DNA from: Kutzneria buriramensis | GTDB lineage: Bacteria > Actinomycetota > Actinomycetes > Mycobacteriales > Pseudonocardiaceae | Direction: 5' to 3' | Assembly: GCF_003387475.1 (NCBI RefSeq) | Contig: NZ_QUNO01000024.1 | Location: 1 to 64,000, forward strand | Length of the DNA: 64,000 nucleotides | Shown here: positions 34,856 to 43,131 of the stretch, piece by piece | Position numbering within the stretch: the first letter of the stretch is position 1 | How the letters are laid out: every line of letters starts with the position of its first letter | Translations under genes and position numbers: made by a program | The notes under the pieces: model-generated | Told to the model about the DNA's origin: nothing | The model's database searches: none | What the model saw: only the letters and a program-made list of their open reading frames with translations

Positions 34856-35506
34856 TCAGCACTGGGTGTCGCGGGCGGTCGCCAGCAGGCCGGGGTCGAT
34901 GTGCGGCGCGGACTCCGGGTGGGACTGGAGGCCGCCGGCCGGCTGAGGGTGCTGCTTCGACCAGGTGTCCAGCTGCTGCAACACCTCCCGCGCGGCGGAG
35001 TTGGGCGTCAGGTCGGAGAAGCCGGTGCCCACGGAGAGGTCCAAGGTGTCGTCGTGGCGGCCGTCGCGGATCAACTGCGTGCACGGGATCGCCAGGCTGA
35101 GGGTGCGGGCGGCGGCCTGACCGGCGGCGCCGAACCGGATCTGGCCGACGCAGGTCATCGCGCCGGCGCCATAGCGTGGGTCGTCGCCGGGCTGGCCCGC
35201 CGAGGCGAAGCCGAGCCGCTGGAGCTCGCCGTCGGTCCGCTCGGCCGCCCCGTGCTGCGTGCCGGCGTTGAGCACCCGCACGCGGATCGCATTCGCCGGC
35301 TCCGGCTGGACGGTGTCGAGCGCGTGGTACGGCGTCGGCTGCCAGCCGGCCTGGCCGGCGGCGGGTTCCGGGCAGCGCACGAGGGCGTCGGTGTCATCGG
35401 CGTCGTGCATGACCTTCAGCCAGACCAGCACGCCGACGAGGCCGAGTACCGCCAGCAGCGCCACGATTCGGTGCCGCCGGATCGTCTGTCGTCGGAGTTC
35501 GGTCAT
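34856..35506 (-). CDS. cei: Envelope integrity protein Cei-like, LytR_C domain
   Basis: This 216-residue protein has one N-terminal transmembrane segment (about residues 13-32, HRIVALLAVLGLVGVLVWL) and an extracellular domain with NAIRVRVLNAGTQHGAAERTD, the LytR C-terminal type, and paired cysteines (LVRCPEP, MTCVGQ, IPCTQL). This is the layout of Cei, a cell-envelope protein of mycobacteria and relatives. Its presence supports a Pseudonocardiales/Mycobacteriales-type host. It converges with the ZIP gene at a 4-base gap. Confidence 0.75.
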   Translation of the reverse strand: MTELRRQTIRRHRIVALLAVLGLVGVLVWLKVMHDADDTDALVRCPEPAAGQAGWQPTPYHALDTVQPEPANAIRVRVLNAGTQHGAAERTDGELQRLGFASAGQPGDDPRYGAGAMTCVGQIRFGAAGQAAARTLSLAIPCTQLIRDGRHDDTLDLSVGTGFSDLTPNSAAREVLQQLDTWSKQHPQPAGGLQSHPESAPHIDPGLLATARDTQC

Positions 35507-35564
35507 GGTTACGGGTTGCCGGAACCCGCCTCGGCATAAACGGCTCGCGGCCGGATTGTCGGTT

Positions 35565-36011
35565 TCAGGCGTCGAGCGCGGCCCGCAGGGCGGCGAGGAG
35601 TCGGACGGCGTCGGCGAGTCGGCCGGGCGGGAACGTCGATCCCAGGCCGTTGGCCCAGCGGGCCTGCGCGGGCCGGACCGCGGCGAGCATCTCGTGGGCC
35701 CGCGGCGTGAGGCTGACCAGCGGGGACCGGCGGTCGTCGGGGTTGGCCCGGACGGCGACCAGGCCGTCGGCCCGCAGCCGCGTGACGATCTCCCGCACGC
35801 TCTGCCGGCGCAGGCCGCGGTGCCGGGCGATCTGGGCGACCGTCGTGCCGTCGCGGTCGATGGCGCCGAGGATCTGCCAGCGGGCGCTGGTGAGGCCGAA
35901 CTCGGCGACCAGCCCGTCGCCGGCGCGCAGCAGTTTGCCGTTGAGCTGGAAGACCTCGTCGATCAACGCGGTGATCAGGTCGCCGCCGGTGTCCCGATGG
36001 TGCTGGTCCAT
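35565..36011 (-). CDS. MarR family transcriptional regulator
   Basis: This 148-residue winged-helix regulator shows the MarR pattern: LRAGDGLVAEFGLTSARWQI, VAQIARHRGLRRQSVREIVTRL and DDRRSPLVSLTPRAHEMLAAV. It acts as a dimer on inverted repeats. Two strong palindromes lie in the 87-base region shared with the divergent SDR gene at 36099, so it very likely represses itself and that gene. The inducer is unknown. Confidence 0.92.
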   Translation of the reverse strand: MDQHHRDTGGDLITALIDEVFQLNGKLLRAGDGLVAEFGLTSARWQILGAIDRDGTTVAQIARHRGLRRQSVREIVTRLRADGLVAVRANPDDRRSPLVSLTPRAHEMLAAVRPAQARWANGLGSTFPPGRLADAVRLLAALRAALDA

Positions 36012-36034
36012 CCGGACACCCTAGCCCGGATTTT

Positions 36035-36088
36035 GACAGGGTCCTGTCGAGTGCCTCCGCTATCGACAGGACCCTGTCGATAGCGGAG
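36035..36088. promoter_or_regulatory. Two MarR operator palindromes in the divergent promoter
   Basis: Site 1 is GACAGG-GT-CCTGTC at 36035-36048. Site 2 has the core TATCGACAGG-AC-CCTGTCGATA at 36061-36082 and is flanked by CTCCGC and GCGGAG, giving a perfect palindrome with 16-bp arms from 36055 to 36088. Both share the half-site GACAGG and lie between the MarR and SDR start codons. Confidence 0.8.
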
Positions 36089-36098
36089 GGGTGGAGAC

Positions 36099-36872
36099 AT
36101 GGACGGATGGTTGGCCGGCAAGGTCGCGCTCGTCACCGGGGCCAGTCGGGGCATCGGCGCGGCCATCGCCCGCACGCTGGGCGGCCACGGCGCCGCGGTC
36201 GCCGTGAACTACGTGCAAAGCCCCGACCGCGCCGCCCAGGTGGTGGCCGACATCGAGGCCGCCGGCGGCCATGCGATCGCCGTCCGGGGTGATGTCAGCG
36301 ATCCCGCCGAGGCCGAGCGCGTCGTCCGCGAAGCGCAGGGCCTGGGCCAGGTCGACGTCCTGGTGTGCAACGCCTTCGGTCCCACCACCGGCATCCGGCG
36401 GCGGCCGACCGTCGATTCCTGGGACGCCGTCGCCGCGGTCCAGCGGCGGGTCGCCGTCCAGCTGGCGTGCACCCTGAACTGCGTCCACCTGGTGGTTCCC
36501 GGCATGCGCGCCCGTGGCGGCGGGTCGATCATCCTCATCGGCGCCAGCGGTTCCGCCGGCGGCGGAGCGCCCGGGCTCGCCGAGATCGCCGTGGCCAAGT
36601 CGGCCCAGGACGCCGCGGGTATGGCGCTGGCCCGCGAGCTCGGCCCGGACGGCATCCGCGTCAACACCGTCGCCCCCGGTCTGGTGCCTACCGACGCCAA
36701 CGCGGGGGAGCATCAGGCGTCCTGGATCGCCGCGGCCGAAGCCGCCACTCCGCTGCGGCGCGTCTCCCGCCCCGAGGACGTCGCCCACGCGGTGGCGATG
36801 TTCGCCGGCGACGCGACCCGCCAGGTCACCGGCGCGTACGTGAGCGTCGACGGCGGGCGAAGCCTCGGCTGA
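36099..36872 (+). CDS. SDR family protein lacking the catalytic tyrosine
   Basis: The 257-residue SDR has the cofactor motif TGASRGIG (residues 14-21), GDVSDPAEAERV, the serine region LIGASGS and the C-terminal GAYVSVDGG. The usual YxxxK pair reads IAVAK here, so the active-site tyrosine is isoleucine while the lysine remains; NNAG is also altered to CNAFG. It may be an atypical reductase or a binding protein. GGAGGGGTGGAG precedes the ATG. It is controlled, most likely, by the divergent MarR protein. Confidence 0.85.
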   Translation: MDGWLAGKVALVTGASRGIGAAIARTLGGHGAAVAVNYVQSPDRAAQVVADIEAAGGHAIAVRGDVSDPAEAERVVREAQGLGQVDVLVCNAFGPTTGIRRRPTVDSWDAVAAVQRRVAVQLACTLNCVHLVVPGMRARGGGSIILIGASGSAGGGAPGLAEIAVAKSAQDAAGMALARELGPDGIRVNTVAPGLVPTDANAGEHQASWIAAAEAATPLRRVSRPEDVAHAVAMFAGDATRQVTGAYVSVDGGRSLG

Positions 36873-36880
36873 GGACCGGC

Positions 36881-37288
36881 TCAGGCCAGGGCAGCCACCA
36901 GCGCGTTGATCACGCCCTGCCAGTGCCGGCGCTGCTGTTCCCGCTCGGCGGCGTCGGCCAGCCGTTCCTGGTGGACCCGCAGCATCGCCCGCCCCGGGCC
37001 GGTCGCCCGCACCGCCACCTGCAGAGTGGTGTCGTGCGACCAACCCGGCGGCCACCAGGTGAGCCGGACCCGGTCCAGCGCGTGGAAGCTGCGGGTCTCG
37101 CCGCGGATCCCGCTGGTGGTCTCGTAGCCGGCGCCCGGTTCGGACAGCACGGCGACTCCCTCGCCCAGCCAGATCGCCATGCCCGCCGGCGAGGTGACGA
37201 AGTCCCAGACCTCCTCGACCGGCCGGTTGACGGTCTTGGACACCCCGATCTGCCAGCCGGCGCCCTTGGTGCGGCCGACCTCGCTCAT
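36881..37288 (-). CDS. SRPBCC / AHSA1-like domain protein
   Basis: This 135-residue START-like protein has the AHSA1-type pattern SKTVNRPVEEVWDFVTSPAG, then IWLGEGVAVLSEPGAGYET and VRLTWWPPGW. These helix-grip proteins bind hydrophobic ligands or act as chaperone activators; the function here is unknown. The ATG at 37288 overlaps the RidA stop by four bases (ATGA), so the two are co-translated. It converges with the SDR gene across eight bases. Confidence 0.8.
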   Translation of the reverse strand: MSEVGRTKGAGWQIGVSKTVNRPVEEVWDFVTSPAGMAIWLGEGVAVLSEPGAGYETTSGIRGETRSFHALDRVRLTWWPPGWSHDTTLQVAVRATGPGRAMLRVHQERLADAAEREQQRRHWQGVINALVAALA

Positions 37289-37683
37289 CGCACCACCGCC
37301 GCGACCGCGCTGACCTCCAGGAGCGCGCCGGCGACCGCGAGGTCGACGACCCGCACGGCGGTGACCAGCGGCGTCGCGCCGGCCAGCGCGGCGGCGGCGA
37401 CCGGGTAGACCTGGGCGAGGTCGACGCCGTGGACCAGCAGGAGGGTCACCGCGACCAGGTCGTGGACGGTCGCGCCCCCGGCGGCCAGCGCGACCTGCAG
37501 GTTGGCCATCACCCGCTCGGTCTGCGCGGCGGCGTCGTCCCCGCCGACGAGACAGCCCTCGGCGTCGACGGCGTTCTGGCCGCCGACGTAGATCGTCGTC
37601 GCGCCGGGCGGCACCACCGCGACGTGGGTGAAGGCGGGGGAGTGCACGAGCCCGGCCGGGCGCAGCAGCGAAATCTCGGTCAT
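37285..37683 (-). CDS. RidA family protein
   Basis: This 132-residue protein matches the RidA/YjgF family: PAFTHVAVVPPGATTIYVGG, AQTERVMANLQVALAAGGAT, and a C-terminal VRVVDLAVAGALLEVSAVA. Classical RidA hydrolyses reactive enamines and imines with a C-terminal arginine; here that position is near TAVRVVD, so a RidA-subfamily role is only probable. It is first in a two-gene operon with the SRPBCC gene and diverges from a WYL regulator 62 bases away. Confidence 0.8.
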   Translation of the reverse strand: MTEISLLRPAGLVHSPAFTHVAVVPPGATTIYVGGQNAVDAEGCLVGGDDAAAQTERVMANLQVALAAGGATVHDLVAVTLLLVHGVDLAQVYPVAAAALAGATPLVTAVRVVDLAVAGALLEVSAVAAVVR

Positions 37684-37717
37684 GCCGCCCAGGATGGCGC
37701 ACTACCCGGTCAGCCAG

Positions 37718-37736
37718 TGTCCGGGTTTGGCGGACA
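37718..37736. promoter_or_regulatory. Inverted repeat between RidA and WYL regulator
   Basis: TGTCCG (37718-37723) and CGGACA (37731-37736) are perfect complements with a 7-base spacer, ending 9 bases before the WYL start codon. It is a likely operator for the WYL regulator itself. Confidence 0.5.
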
Positions 37737-37745
37737 ATCACCCTC

Positions 37746-38663
37746 GTGAACACCGCGAGCCGCCGCCTGGAGACGCTGTCCCTGTTGCAGACGCACCCCG
37801 GCATCCCGGCCGCCGGCCTCGCCGCCCGGCTCGGCGTCACCGAGCGCACCGTCCGCCGGGACATCACGGAGCTGCGCGGGCTGGGCTACCGCATCGACGG
37901 CGAGGCGGGCCGGGCCGGCGGCTACCGGCTCGCGCACGGCAGCACCATGCCCCCGCTGCTGCTGGACGCCGACGAGGTCGCCGCGGTCTCCCTCGGCCTG
38001 CGGACGGCCGTGACCGTCGACGGGCTGGAGACCGCGGCGGTCACCGCGCTGGCCAAACTCGCCCAGGTGGTTCCGGCGCGCTGGCAGGCCCGGCTCGCGG
38101 CGCTCGCGGACGTGACGTCCCTGCCGAGTCAGCGGTCCCGCCGGGCCAGCCGTGACGTGCTGGTTCCGATCGCACTGGCCTGCCGGGTGAACGAAGCCAT
38201 CCGCATCCGCCACCGCCGGCCGGTCGACGTGCAGCCGCACCGCCTGGTGGCCTTGCGCCGCAACTGGTACCTCGTCGCCTGCCCGCGCGATGCCGCCGAG
38301 TGGCGGGTGTACGCGGTTGACCGGATCGACGAGGCCCAGCCGCTCGGCATCCGCCTGCCAGCGCCCGAACCGCCGGCCGACGCGGCCCGACTCGTCGCGG
38401 ACACCCTCGCCCACGGGACGTGGCGGCACAGCGTCCGGGTCCGCGTGCACACCGGCGCCGACCTGGTCCGCGAACTCGTCGAACCAAGCGTGGCGACGGT
38501 GGTCGAGGACGGCGACGAGTGCGAGCTCCGGTTCGGCACCGACGACCTCGACTGGGCCGCCCGCTGGCTGGCCTACCTCAACCTCGACTTCGACGTCGTC
38601 GAACCGGCCGAGCTCGCGGACCGGCTGCGGGCATTCGGCGCCTGGCTGGCCGCCCGGCACTGA
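37746..38663 (+). CDS. WYL domain transcriptional regulator (YafY-like)
   Basis: This 305-residue regulator has an N-terminal DeoR-type winged helix (residues 5-60, RRLETLSLLQTHPGIPAAGL, ERTVRRDITELRGLGYRIDG) and a WYL ligand-binding region (about 130-200, VDVQPHRLVALRRNWYLVAC), then a WCX-type C-terminal domain. The core triad is varied to WYL in NWYLVA. Such proteins act as single-component regulators, some sensing nucleic acids. The GTG at 37746 is the start. It probably controls the divergent RidA-SRPBCC pair. Confidence 0.9.
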   Translation: MNTASRRLETLSLLQTHPGIPAAGLAARLGVTERTVRRDITELRGLGYRIDGEAGRAGGYRLAHGSTMPPLLLDADEVAAVSLGLRTAVTVDGLETAAVTALAKLAQVVPARWQARLAALADVTSLPSQRSRRASRDVLVPIALACRVNEAIRIRHRRPVDVQPHRLVALRRNWYLVACPRDAAEWRVYAVDRIDEAQPLGIRLPAPEPPADAARLVADTLAHGTWRHSVRVRVHTGADLVRELVEPSVATVVEDGDECELRFGTDDLDWAARWLAYLNLDFDVVEPAELADRLRAFGAWLAARH

Positions 38664-38665
38664 GC

Positions 38666-38989
38666 TCAGTCGAGGTGGAACACCTCCTCCAGCGGCGCCC
38701 ACCACTCGCCCTGCGCGGCGGAGTCCACCGGCTGCTGGCACGGGTCGGTGAACGTCCACCACCGCTGCGTCTCGGGATCCGCCGCCACCTGGGCCATGTC
38801 CGCGGCGTAGTCCTCGCCGACGTACTCGAGATAGCTGAACAGCAGGCCGTCCCGCAGGAAGATCGAGTAGTTGCGGACGTTGGCCTTGGCCAGCGCGGCG
38901 AGCACGGTCGGCCACACCGCCGCGTGCAGTGCCCGGTACTCGGCCTCGTGCTCCGGCCGCAGGCGGATGACGGAAGCGAATCGTTGCAT
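38666..38989 (-). CDS. rhaM: L-rhamnose mutarotase
   Basis: This 107-residue dimeric alpha/beta-barrel protein matches RhaM: MQRFASVIRLRPEHEAEYRALHAAVWPTVLAAL in order, NYSIFLRDGLLFSYLEYVG and the C-terminal PETQRWWTFTDPCQQPV with WWAPLEEVFHLD. RhaM interconverts alpha and beta anomers of L-rhamnose. It starts nine bases after the GH141-like gene on the same strand, so it is probably in an operon with it. That suggests breakdown of rhamnose- or fucose-containing polymers. Confidence 0.87.
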   Translation of the reverse strand: MQRFASVIRLRPEHEAEYRALHAAVWPTVLAALAKANVRNYSIFLRDGLLFSYLEYVGEDYAADMAQVAADPETQRWWTFTDPCQQPVDSAAQGEWWAPLEEVFHLD

Positions 38990-38998
38990 GGATGCACC

Positions 38999-41917
38999 TT
39001 AGGGAGTGCGGAACACCTGCACCTCGGCGAGCGCGAGATAGTTGGTGCCGGCCAGCTGCACCATCACGTACCGGCCGCTCGCGCCGACCGGCAGCCGGGT
39101 CGGCCGGCCCATCGCGCCGGGCTGGTGGCTCGACCACACGCCGGGGCGCGCAGCCTGCTGCGCCGGGGGCAGCGAGTGGTCGAACGGCGTATCGGACACG
39201 AACACCCAGTAGTCGGTGGCGCGGTCGGCACAGCAGTCCGTGCGGTTCCACAGGTTGATGCCGGCGATGGACTGGCTCGCGCCGAGATCGACCTGCCACC
39301 AGGCGTACTGGTCGTAGTCGGTGTGCGACAGGGAACCGGCGAAGTACGAGCCGTTCGTGTTGCCGTCCACCGCGTTGGCCGGCGGGGCGCCGAATGCCGT
39401 CGAGGACTGGGTGGCGGCCTTGCCCTGCGCGATGTTCCGGCTCGGGTCGTAGGTGTAGGCGGCGTCGCCGATCGGGCTGGCGCCGACTTGGACGTAACCG
39501 TCGTAGACGCTGTCGGGTAGAACCGCGGTGAGGTGGTTCGGTCCGATGTGGACGGTGCTGGTCGCCTTGACGCCGTTGATCGTCACTGCGGCGTTCGGGG
39601 CGAATCCCCGTCCGGAGACCAGCACCTGGTGGTCGGTGATCGGGCTGACGGCCAGCACGGCCGGGGCGGTGGACAGGTGCCGGAACGGCGGTTCGAGGCC
39701 GGCCGTCGCGAGTGCGGTGTTCGGTATGACGCCCGGTCCCGGGTTGTAGGGGATGAGCGTGTTGCCGCCGCCGTCGACGAAGTCGGTGCCGACGTTGTCG
39801 CAGAAGTAGTTGTTCAGCGCGCCGACCCGGTACGAGTTCTTGACGACGATGTGGCCGATGGTCGAGCAGCCGCCGTTGAACGAGCCGCCGTCGACGTACT
39901 GGGCATTGCCGTCGATGGTGATGTACGCGCCGCCCTCGTCGTTGTAGACCGCGAAACTGCTCTGCTTGTTGGCGAAGGTGACGTTGCCGCGGACCGTCAG
40001 CCCGTGCGCGAGGCTCTGGCCCTGCGGGCCGTTGGTGTAGATCGGCGCGCCGTCGTGCCGCACCCCCATCACGTCGTAGATCACGTTGTCCGCGATCACG
40101 TTGTCGGCCTGGATGTTCGGGTTGGTGTCCGGCGTGGTGGCATTGGTGTGCCAGCCGGCCCAGCCGTAGCTGATGCCGCTGTAGGGCAGGTTGCCGATCT
40201 CGTTGTGGCTGACGGTGGTCCGCCGCGCGTAGCCGCCCCAGATGCCCGCCGCCCCGGTGTACTCGACGCCGGTGTCGTGGATGTAGTTGTCGCTGATGGT
40301 GTTGTCGACGGAGATCTCCGCGCCCGAGGTGACCGCGACCTTGGCCGGCGTCCCGGCGCCGACGATCGTCACATACCTACCCTGGGTATCGGTCGGCACG
40401 ACGGCGGCGCCGTTCTGGTGGCTGGACCAGACGCCCGGTCGGGCCGCGATCCGTTGCGGCGGCTGCGATCCGTCGATCGGCGTGGTGGAGACGAACACCC
40501 AGAAGTCGCCGAGGTCCGTGGCCGTGATCCTCGTCTGCCACAGCGGTTGCACGCTGCCGAGGTCGACCTGCCACCACGAGCCGTGGTGGATCGCCCGCCG
40601 ACCGGCGGCGAGGTCCGTCGCGAAGGCGGTCGGCTGCGGGTCGTCGGTCGTGCCGAACTCGATGCCGTTGCCGGAGACGTCGTCGATCTCGTTGCCGGAC
40701 AGCACATCCGAGCGGGCGCCGTGGTACGTGCCCAGGCCGGCCGCGCCGAGGTGGGTGAACGTGTCGCCGGTGATCCGGACGTTCCTGGTGCCGACCAGGT
40801 CCACCGCGGCCGGCGGGCGGCTCCAGGCGGCGAACGGGCAGCTGCCGGCCGGCGACACGTACTGGCACAGGCCCTGGCTGTTCGCCCCGTTCACGCCCTC
40901 GACGTACATGTTCGCCTGCATCTCGGGGAAACCGTTGTCGCCGCTGGGAGTGAGCCAGGTCGTGTACGCGAAGGTGATGCCGCTGAAGGTGATGTCGTGC
41001 AACGGATTGTCGGCGGTGGAGGAGGTGGTGATCAGCTGCTCCAGCACCGGCGCGACGAAGTGCATTGTCGCCGGGTTCTCGCCCGGCCGCGGGTCGTAGT
41101 AGACGGTGTGGTGCGTGCGGTCGAGGTACCACGTGCCGGGGCTCAGCAGCTCGTACGCGTTCTCGATCCGGGTCGGCGTCGCCGACTTGTCGAGCGCGGG
41201 GAAGCCGCCCGACGGATTGTCGCCGTCCGGGGCGGTCGGCGTGCTCGGGAGGTCCATGTTCGACCAGCACGGCTGCTTCATGGTGATCGCCGTGCCGCTG
41301 ATGGTCGCCACGTCGCAGAGGGGCTGCGTCCACGCGCCATGGCCGCCGTCGAAGACGAACTCGATGTCACTGGGGTTGCGCCACGTCGCGAGTGTGCCGT
41401 CGGCCGCGGTGAAGCCGCCCGCGGTCTGGGTCAGCGCCACCGGGCTGCTGCCGGAGCTGCGGGGGATGCGCGTGCCGTCGGCGTACAGCTGGCGCGTGTT
41501 CAGGTCAGCCGGCACGGGCGCGGACCACAGGTCGCCGGTGTCCTGGCGCCAGCCGGTGATGGTCGTGCCGCCGCTGAGCACCGGGTGGGCACCGGGCGCG
41601 GCCGTCCAGGTGACGCGCTTGCCGTCGACGCCGGAATCGCCCGGCCCGAAGGTGAGCGGGGCGGTGAGCTGGTAGGTGCCACCGGCCAGCAGCACGGTGA
41701 CGTCACGGCCGTAGGCGGTGCGTCGGGCGGCGGCGTTCTTGGCCTGGACGATCGAGCACGGCTGCCGTGAGGTGCAGGCCTGGCCGTGCCCGTCGGGAGC
41801 GGCGTAGACGGCCTGGATCTCGGCCTGTGCCGGGGTCGGCGCCACGACCAGCGCGGCGGCCGCCAGACCGACGACGCCGACGAGTCCGCGTGCTGCCTTC
41901 AGAACCTGACGCGCCAT
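38999..41917 (-). CDS. Secreted GH141-like parallel beta-helix enzyme with internal and C-terminal discoidin-like domains
   Basis: The 972-residue secreted protein begins with a signal peptide ending near AQAEI. The N-terminal pattern (VYAAPDGHGQ, then QAKNAAARRTAYGRDVTVLL and GTWYLDRTHHTVYYDPRPGE) matches beta-helix glycoside hydrolases like GH141 (fucosidase or xylanase). A discoidin/F5-8-type module is inserted at about residues 435-535 and a second one is at the C-terminus (about 850-972); both share WWQVDLG, the WVFVS strand and AARPGVWSSHQ. An Ig-like/IPT domain precedes the second. The ATG at 41917 has GTGAGG six bases upstream. It leads an operon with rhaM. Exact specificity is not known. 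Confidence 0.8.
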   Translation of the reverse strand: MARQVLKAARGLVGVVGLAAAALVVAPTPAQAEIQAVYAAPDGHGQACTSRQPCSIVQAKNAAARRTAYGRDVTVLLAGGTYQLTAPLTFGPGDSGVDGKRVTWTAAPGAHPVLSGGTTITGWRQDTGDLWSAPVPADLNTRQLYADGTRIPRSSGSSPVALTQTAGGFTAADGTLATWRNPSDIEFVFDGGHGAWTQPLCDVATISGTAITMKQPCWSNMDLPSTPTAPDGDNPSGGFPALDKSATPTRIENAYELLSPGTWYLDRTHHTVYYDPRPGENPATMHFVAPVLEQLITTSSTADNPLHDITFSGITFAYTTWLTPSGDNGFPEMQANMYVEGVNGANSQGLCQYVSPAGSCPFAAWSRPPAAVDLVGTRNVRITGDTFTHLGAAGLGTYHGARSDVLSGNEIDDVSGNGIEFGTTDDPQPTAFATDLAAGRRAIHHGSWWQVDLGSVQPLWQTRITATDLGDFWVFVSTTPIDGSQPPQRIAARPGVWSSHQNGAAVVPTDTQGRYVTIVGAGTPAKVAVTSGAEISVDNTISDNYIHDTGVEYTGAAGIWGGYARRTTVSHNEIGNLPYSGISYGWAGWHTNATTPDTNPNIQADNVIADNVIYDVMGVRHDGAPIYTNGPQGQSLAHGLTVRGNVTFANKQSSFAVYNDEGGAYITIDGNAQYVDGGSFNGGCSTIGHIVVKNSYRVGALNNYFCDNVGTDFVDGGGNTLIPYNPGPGVIPNTALATAGLEPPFRHLSTAPAVLAVSPITDHQVLVSGRGFAPNAAVTINGVKATSTVHIGPNHLTAVLPDSVYDGYVQVGASPIGDAAYTYDPSRNIAQGKAATQSSTAFGAPPANAVDGNTNGSYFAGSLSHTDYDQYAWWQVDLGASQSIAGINLWNRTDCCADRATDYWVFVSDTPFDHSLPPAQQAARPGVWSSHQPGAMGRPTRLPVGASGRYVMVQLAGTNYLALAEVQVFRTP

Positions 41918-42014
41918 GCGCGGCCTCACACCTCTCAGTGGACCTGGCCCGTGGCGGCGGGACGACGAGAAGATAATTCGTCATACGTATCTGGTCAAGG
42001 TGGTGACGCCGCGG

Positions 42015-42041
42015 GGCGACCCCTCGCGAGGAGGGGCCGCC
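42015..42041. terminator. Hairpin terminator after the 42054 gene
   Basis: GGCG-A-CCCCTC (42015-42025) pairs with GAGGGG-C-CGCC (42031-42041) around a 5-base loop, directly beyond the stop of the minus-strand gene at 42054. Confidence 0.6.
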
Positions 42042-42053
42042 GCGCGGGCGTGA

Positions 42054-42518
42054 TCAGTGGAAGGTCAACGAGGCGGAGCTGACGGTCTCCGAGCCGGGGC
42101 ACAGCGGGCCGCCGCTGGTCAGGGTGGCGGTGAAGGGGCCGCCGGTGTAGTTCCGCGTCGTGCCCTGGCGGGCGTAGGAGACGTTGGTGGCCTTGTAGGA
42201 GCAGGTGATGCCGAGCTCCGTCCCGTTGACGTCGACCTCGGGCGCGGACGCCGTGCCGGCGGTGTCGTCGAAGGTGACGGTCGGGTCGTTGGTGAGGCCG
42301 GCCGTGATGCTGCCGGTACAGCTCGGGTTCACGGTGGTGTGGTCGATCGTCAGGGTCGTCGGCGGCACGTCGCTGGTGGTGGCGTTGGTCCACGAGCAGC
42401 TCGAGCCGCCCACGGTGATGTTGCCGTCGACCTGGCCGGTGGCGGCGTAGGCGGGGACTGCCAGGAGCACGCTGCCGGCCACGGCGGCGAGGCCGACGAG
42501 TAAGCGAGCCGTCTTCAT
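42054..42518 (-). CDS. Small secreted hypothetical protein
   Basis: This 154-residue protein has a clear signal peptide (1-25, ending AYAATG) and a mature part rich in Thr, Ser and Gly with cysteines (SSCSWTN, PSCTGS, ITCSYKA, LCPGSE) that could form two disulfides. The pattern suggests an all-beta extracellular fold. AGGAGG precedes the ATG at 42518, so expression is likely strong. No family was recognised. It is monocistronic, between the GH141-like and membrane-protein genes. Confidence 0.75.
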   Translation of the reverse strand: MKTARLLVGLAAVAGSVLLAVPAYAATGQVDGNITVGGSSCSWTNATTSDVPPTTLTIDHTTVNPSCTGSITAGLTNDPTVTFDDTAGTASAPEVDVNGTELGITCSYKATNVSYARQGTTRNYTGGPFTATLTSGGPLCPGSETVSSASLTFH

Positions 42519-42689
42519 GTGGTCCTCCTACTGCGTTTCGCGTCTGCGGCGGTTGCTCCACCGCCGGGAACGCGCTAACGCGTGGCTGACCACGGGGTTC
42601 GGTGCCGACCATTGAACGTGAAGATGATTCACGAACCCGATGATGGCACGGGTTGGCCGGGTCTCAAATGGATAGTCAAATGTTAAGGG

Positions 42690-43112
42690 TCAGGAGGCGG
42701 CGAGCAGTCCGACGCCGAGGGTGACGACGCCCAGGCCCAGCGCCAGCATTCCCAGCCACACCAACCAGATCAGCCGGTTCGGCTTGGTCACCTCGCCACT
42801 TCCCATGGAGGAGAAGAAGAATCCCGCGGAGATCAGCGCCGCCGAGGCGGGGACGCCGAGTCGGGCGACCCAGCCCCACAGCCCGTCCAGTCCGGCGGCG
42901 TCGGCCAGTATCAGCGTCACCAGGCCCAGGGTGACCAGCACGCCGGCGTGCGCGTGGCCCGCGCGGGCGAACGCCTTCTGGAAGTCGGTCATCGGCACCG
43001 CGCCGCGGACGATCCGGGTCATGAACCAGCCGCCGAACTCGATCCCGACGATCGTCAGCAGCGTGACCCCCGCGATGTCGCGCGAGGCCGCCGTCAGCGC
43101 CAAGGTGTGCAT
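42690..43112 (-). CDS. Four-TM membrane protein of unknown function
   Basis: The 140-residue protein has four hydrophobic segments (about residues 12-32, 55-75, 82-102 and 115-138) and a histidine-containing loop GHAHAGVLVTL. It resembles small DUF-type membrane proteins often found under TetR control, but I cannot name the family. GGGGAGGCAGAC precedes the ATG. An almost perfect palindrome lies just upstream of the start, so expression is likely regulated by a TetR-type repressor. Confidence 0.7.
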   Translation of the reverse strand: MHTLALTAASRDIAGVTLLTIVGIEFGGWFMTRIVRGAVPMTDFQKAFARAGHAHAGVLVTLGLVTLILADAAGLDGLWGWVARLGVPASAALISAGFFFSSMGSGEVTKPNRLIWLVWLGMLALGLGVVTLGVGLLAAS

Positions 43113-43131
43113 GTCTGCCTCCCCTTTTGAG

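Noticed and set aside
40420-40440. TGGACCAGAC-like sequence resembling a DasR site
   Set aside because: It lies inside the GH141-like coding sequence at a conserved protein motif, so it is probably coincidental.
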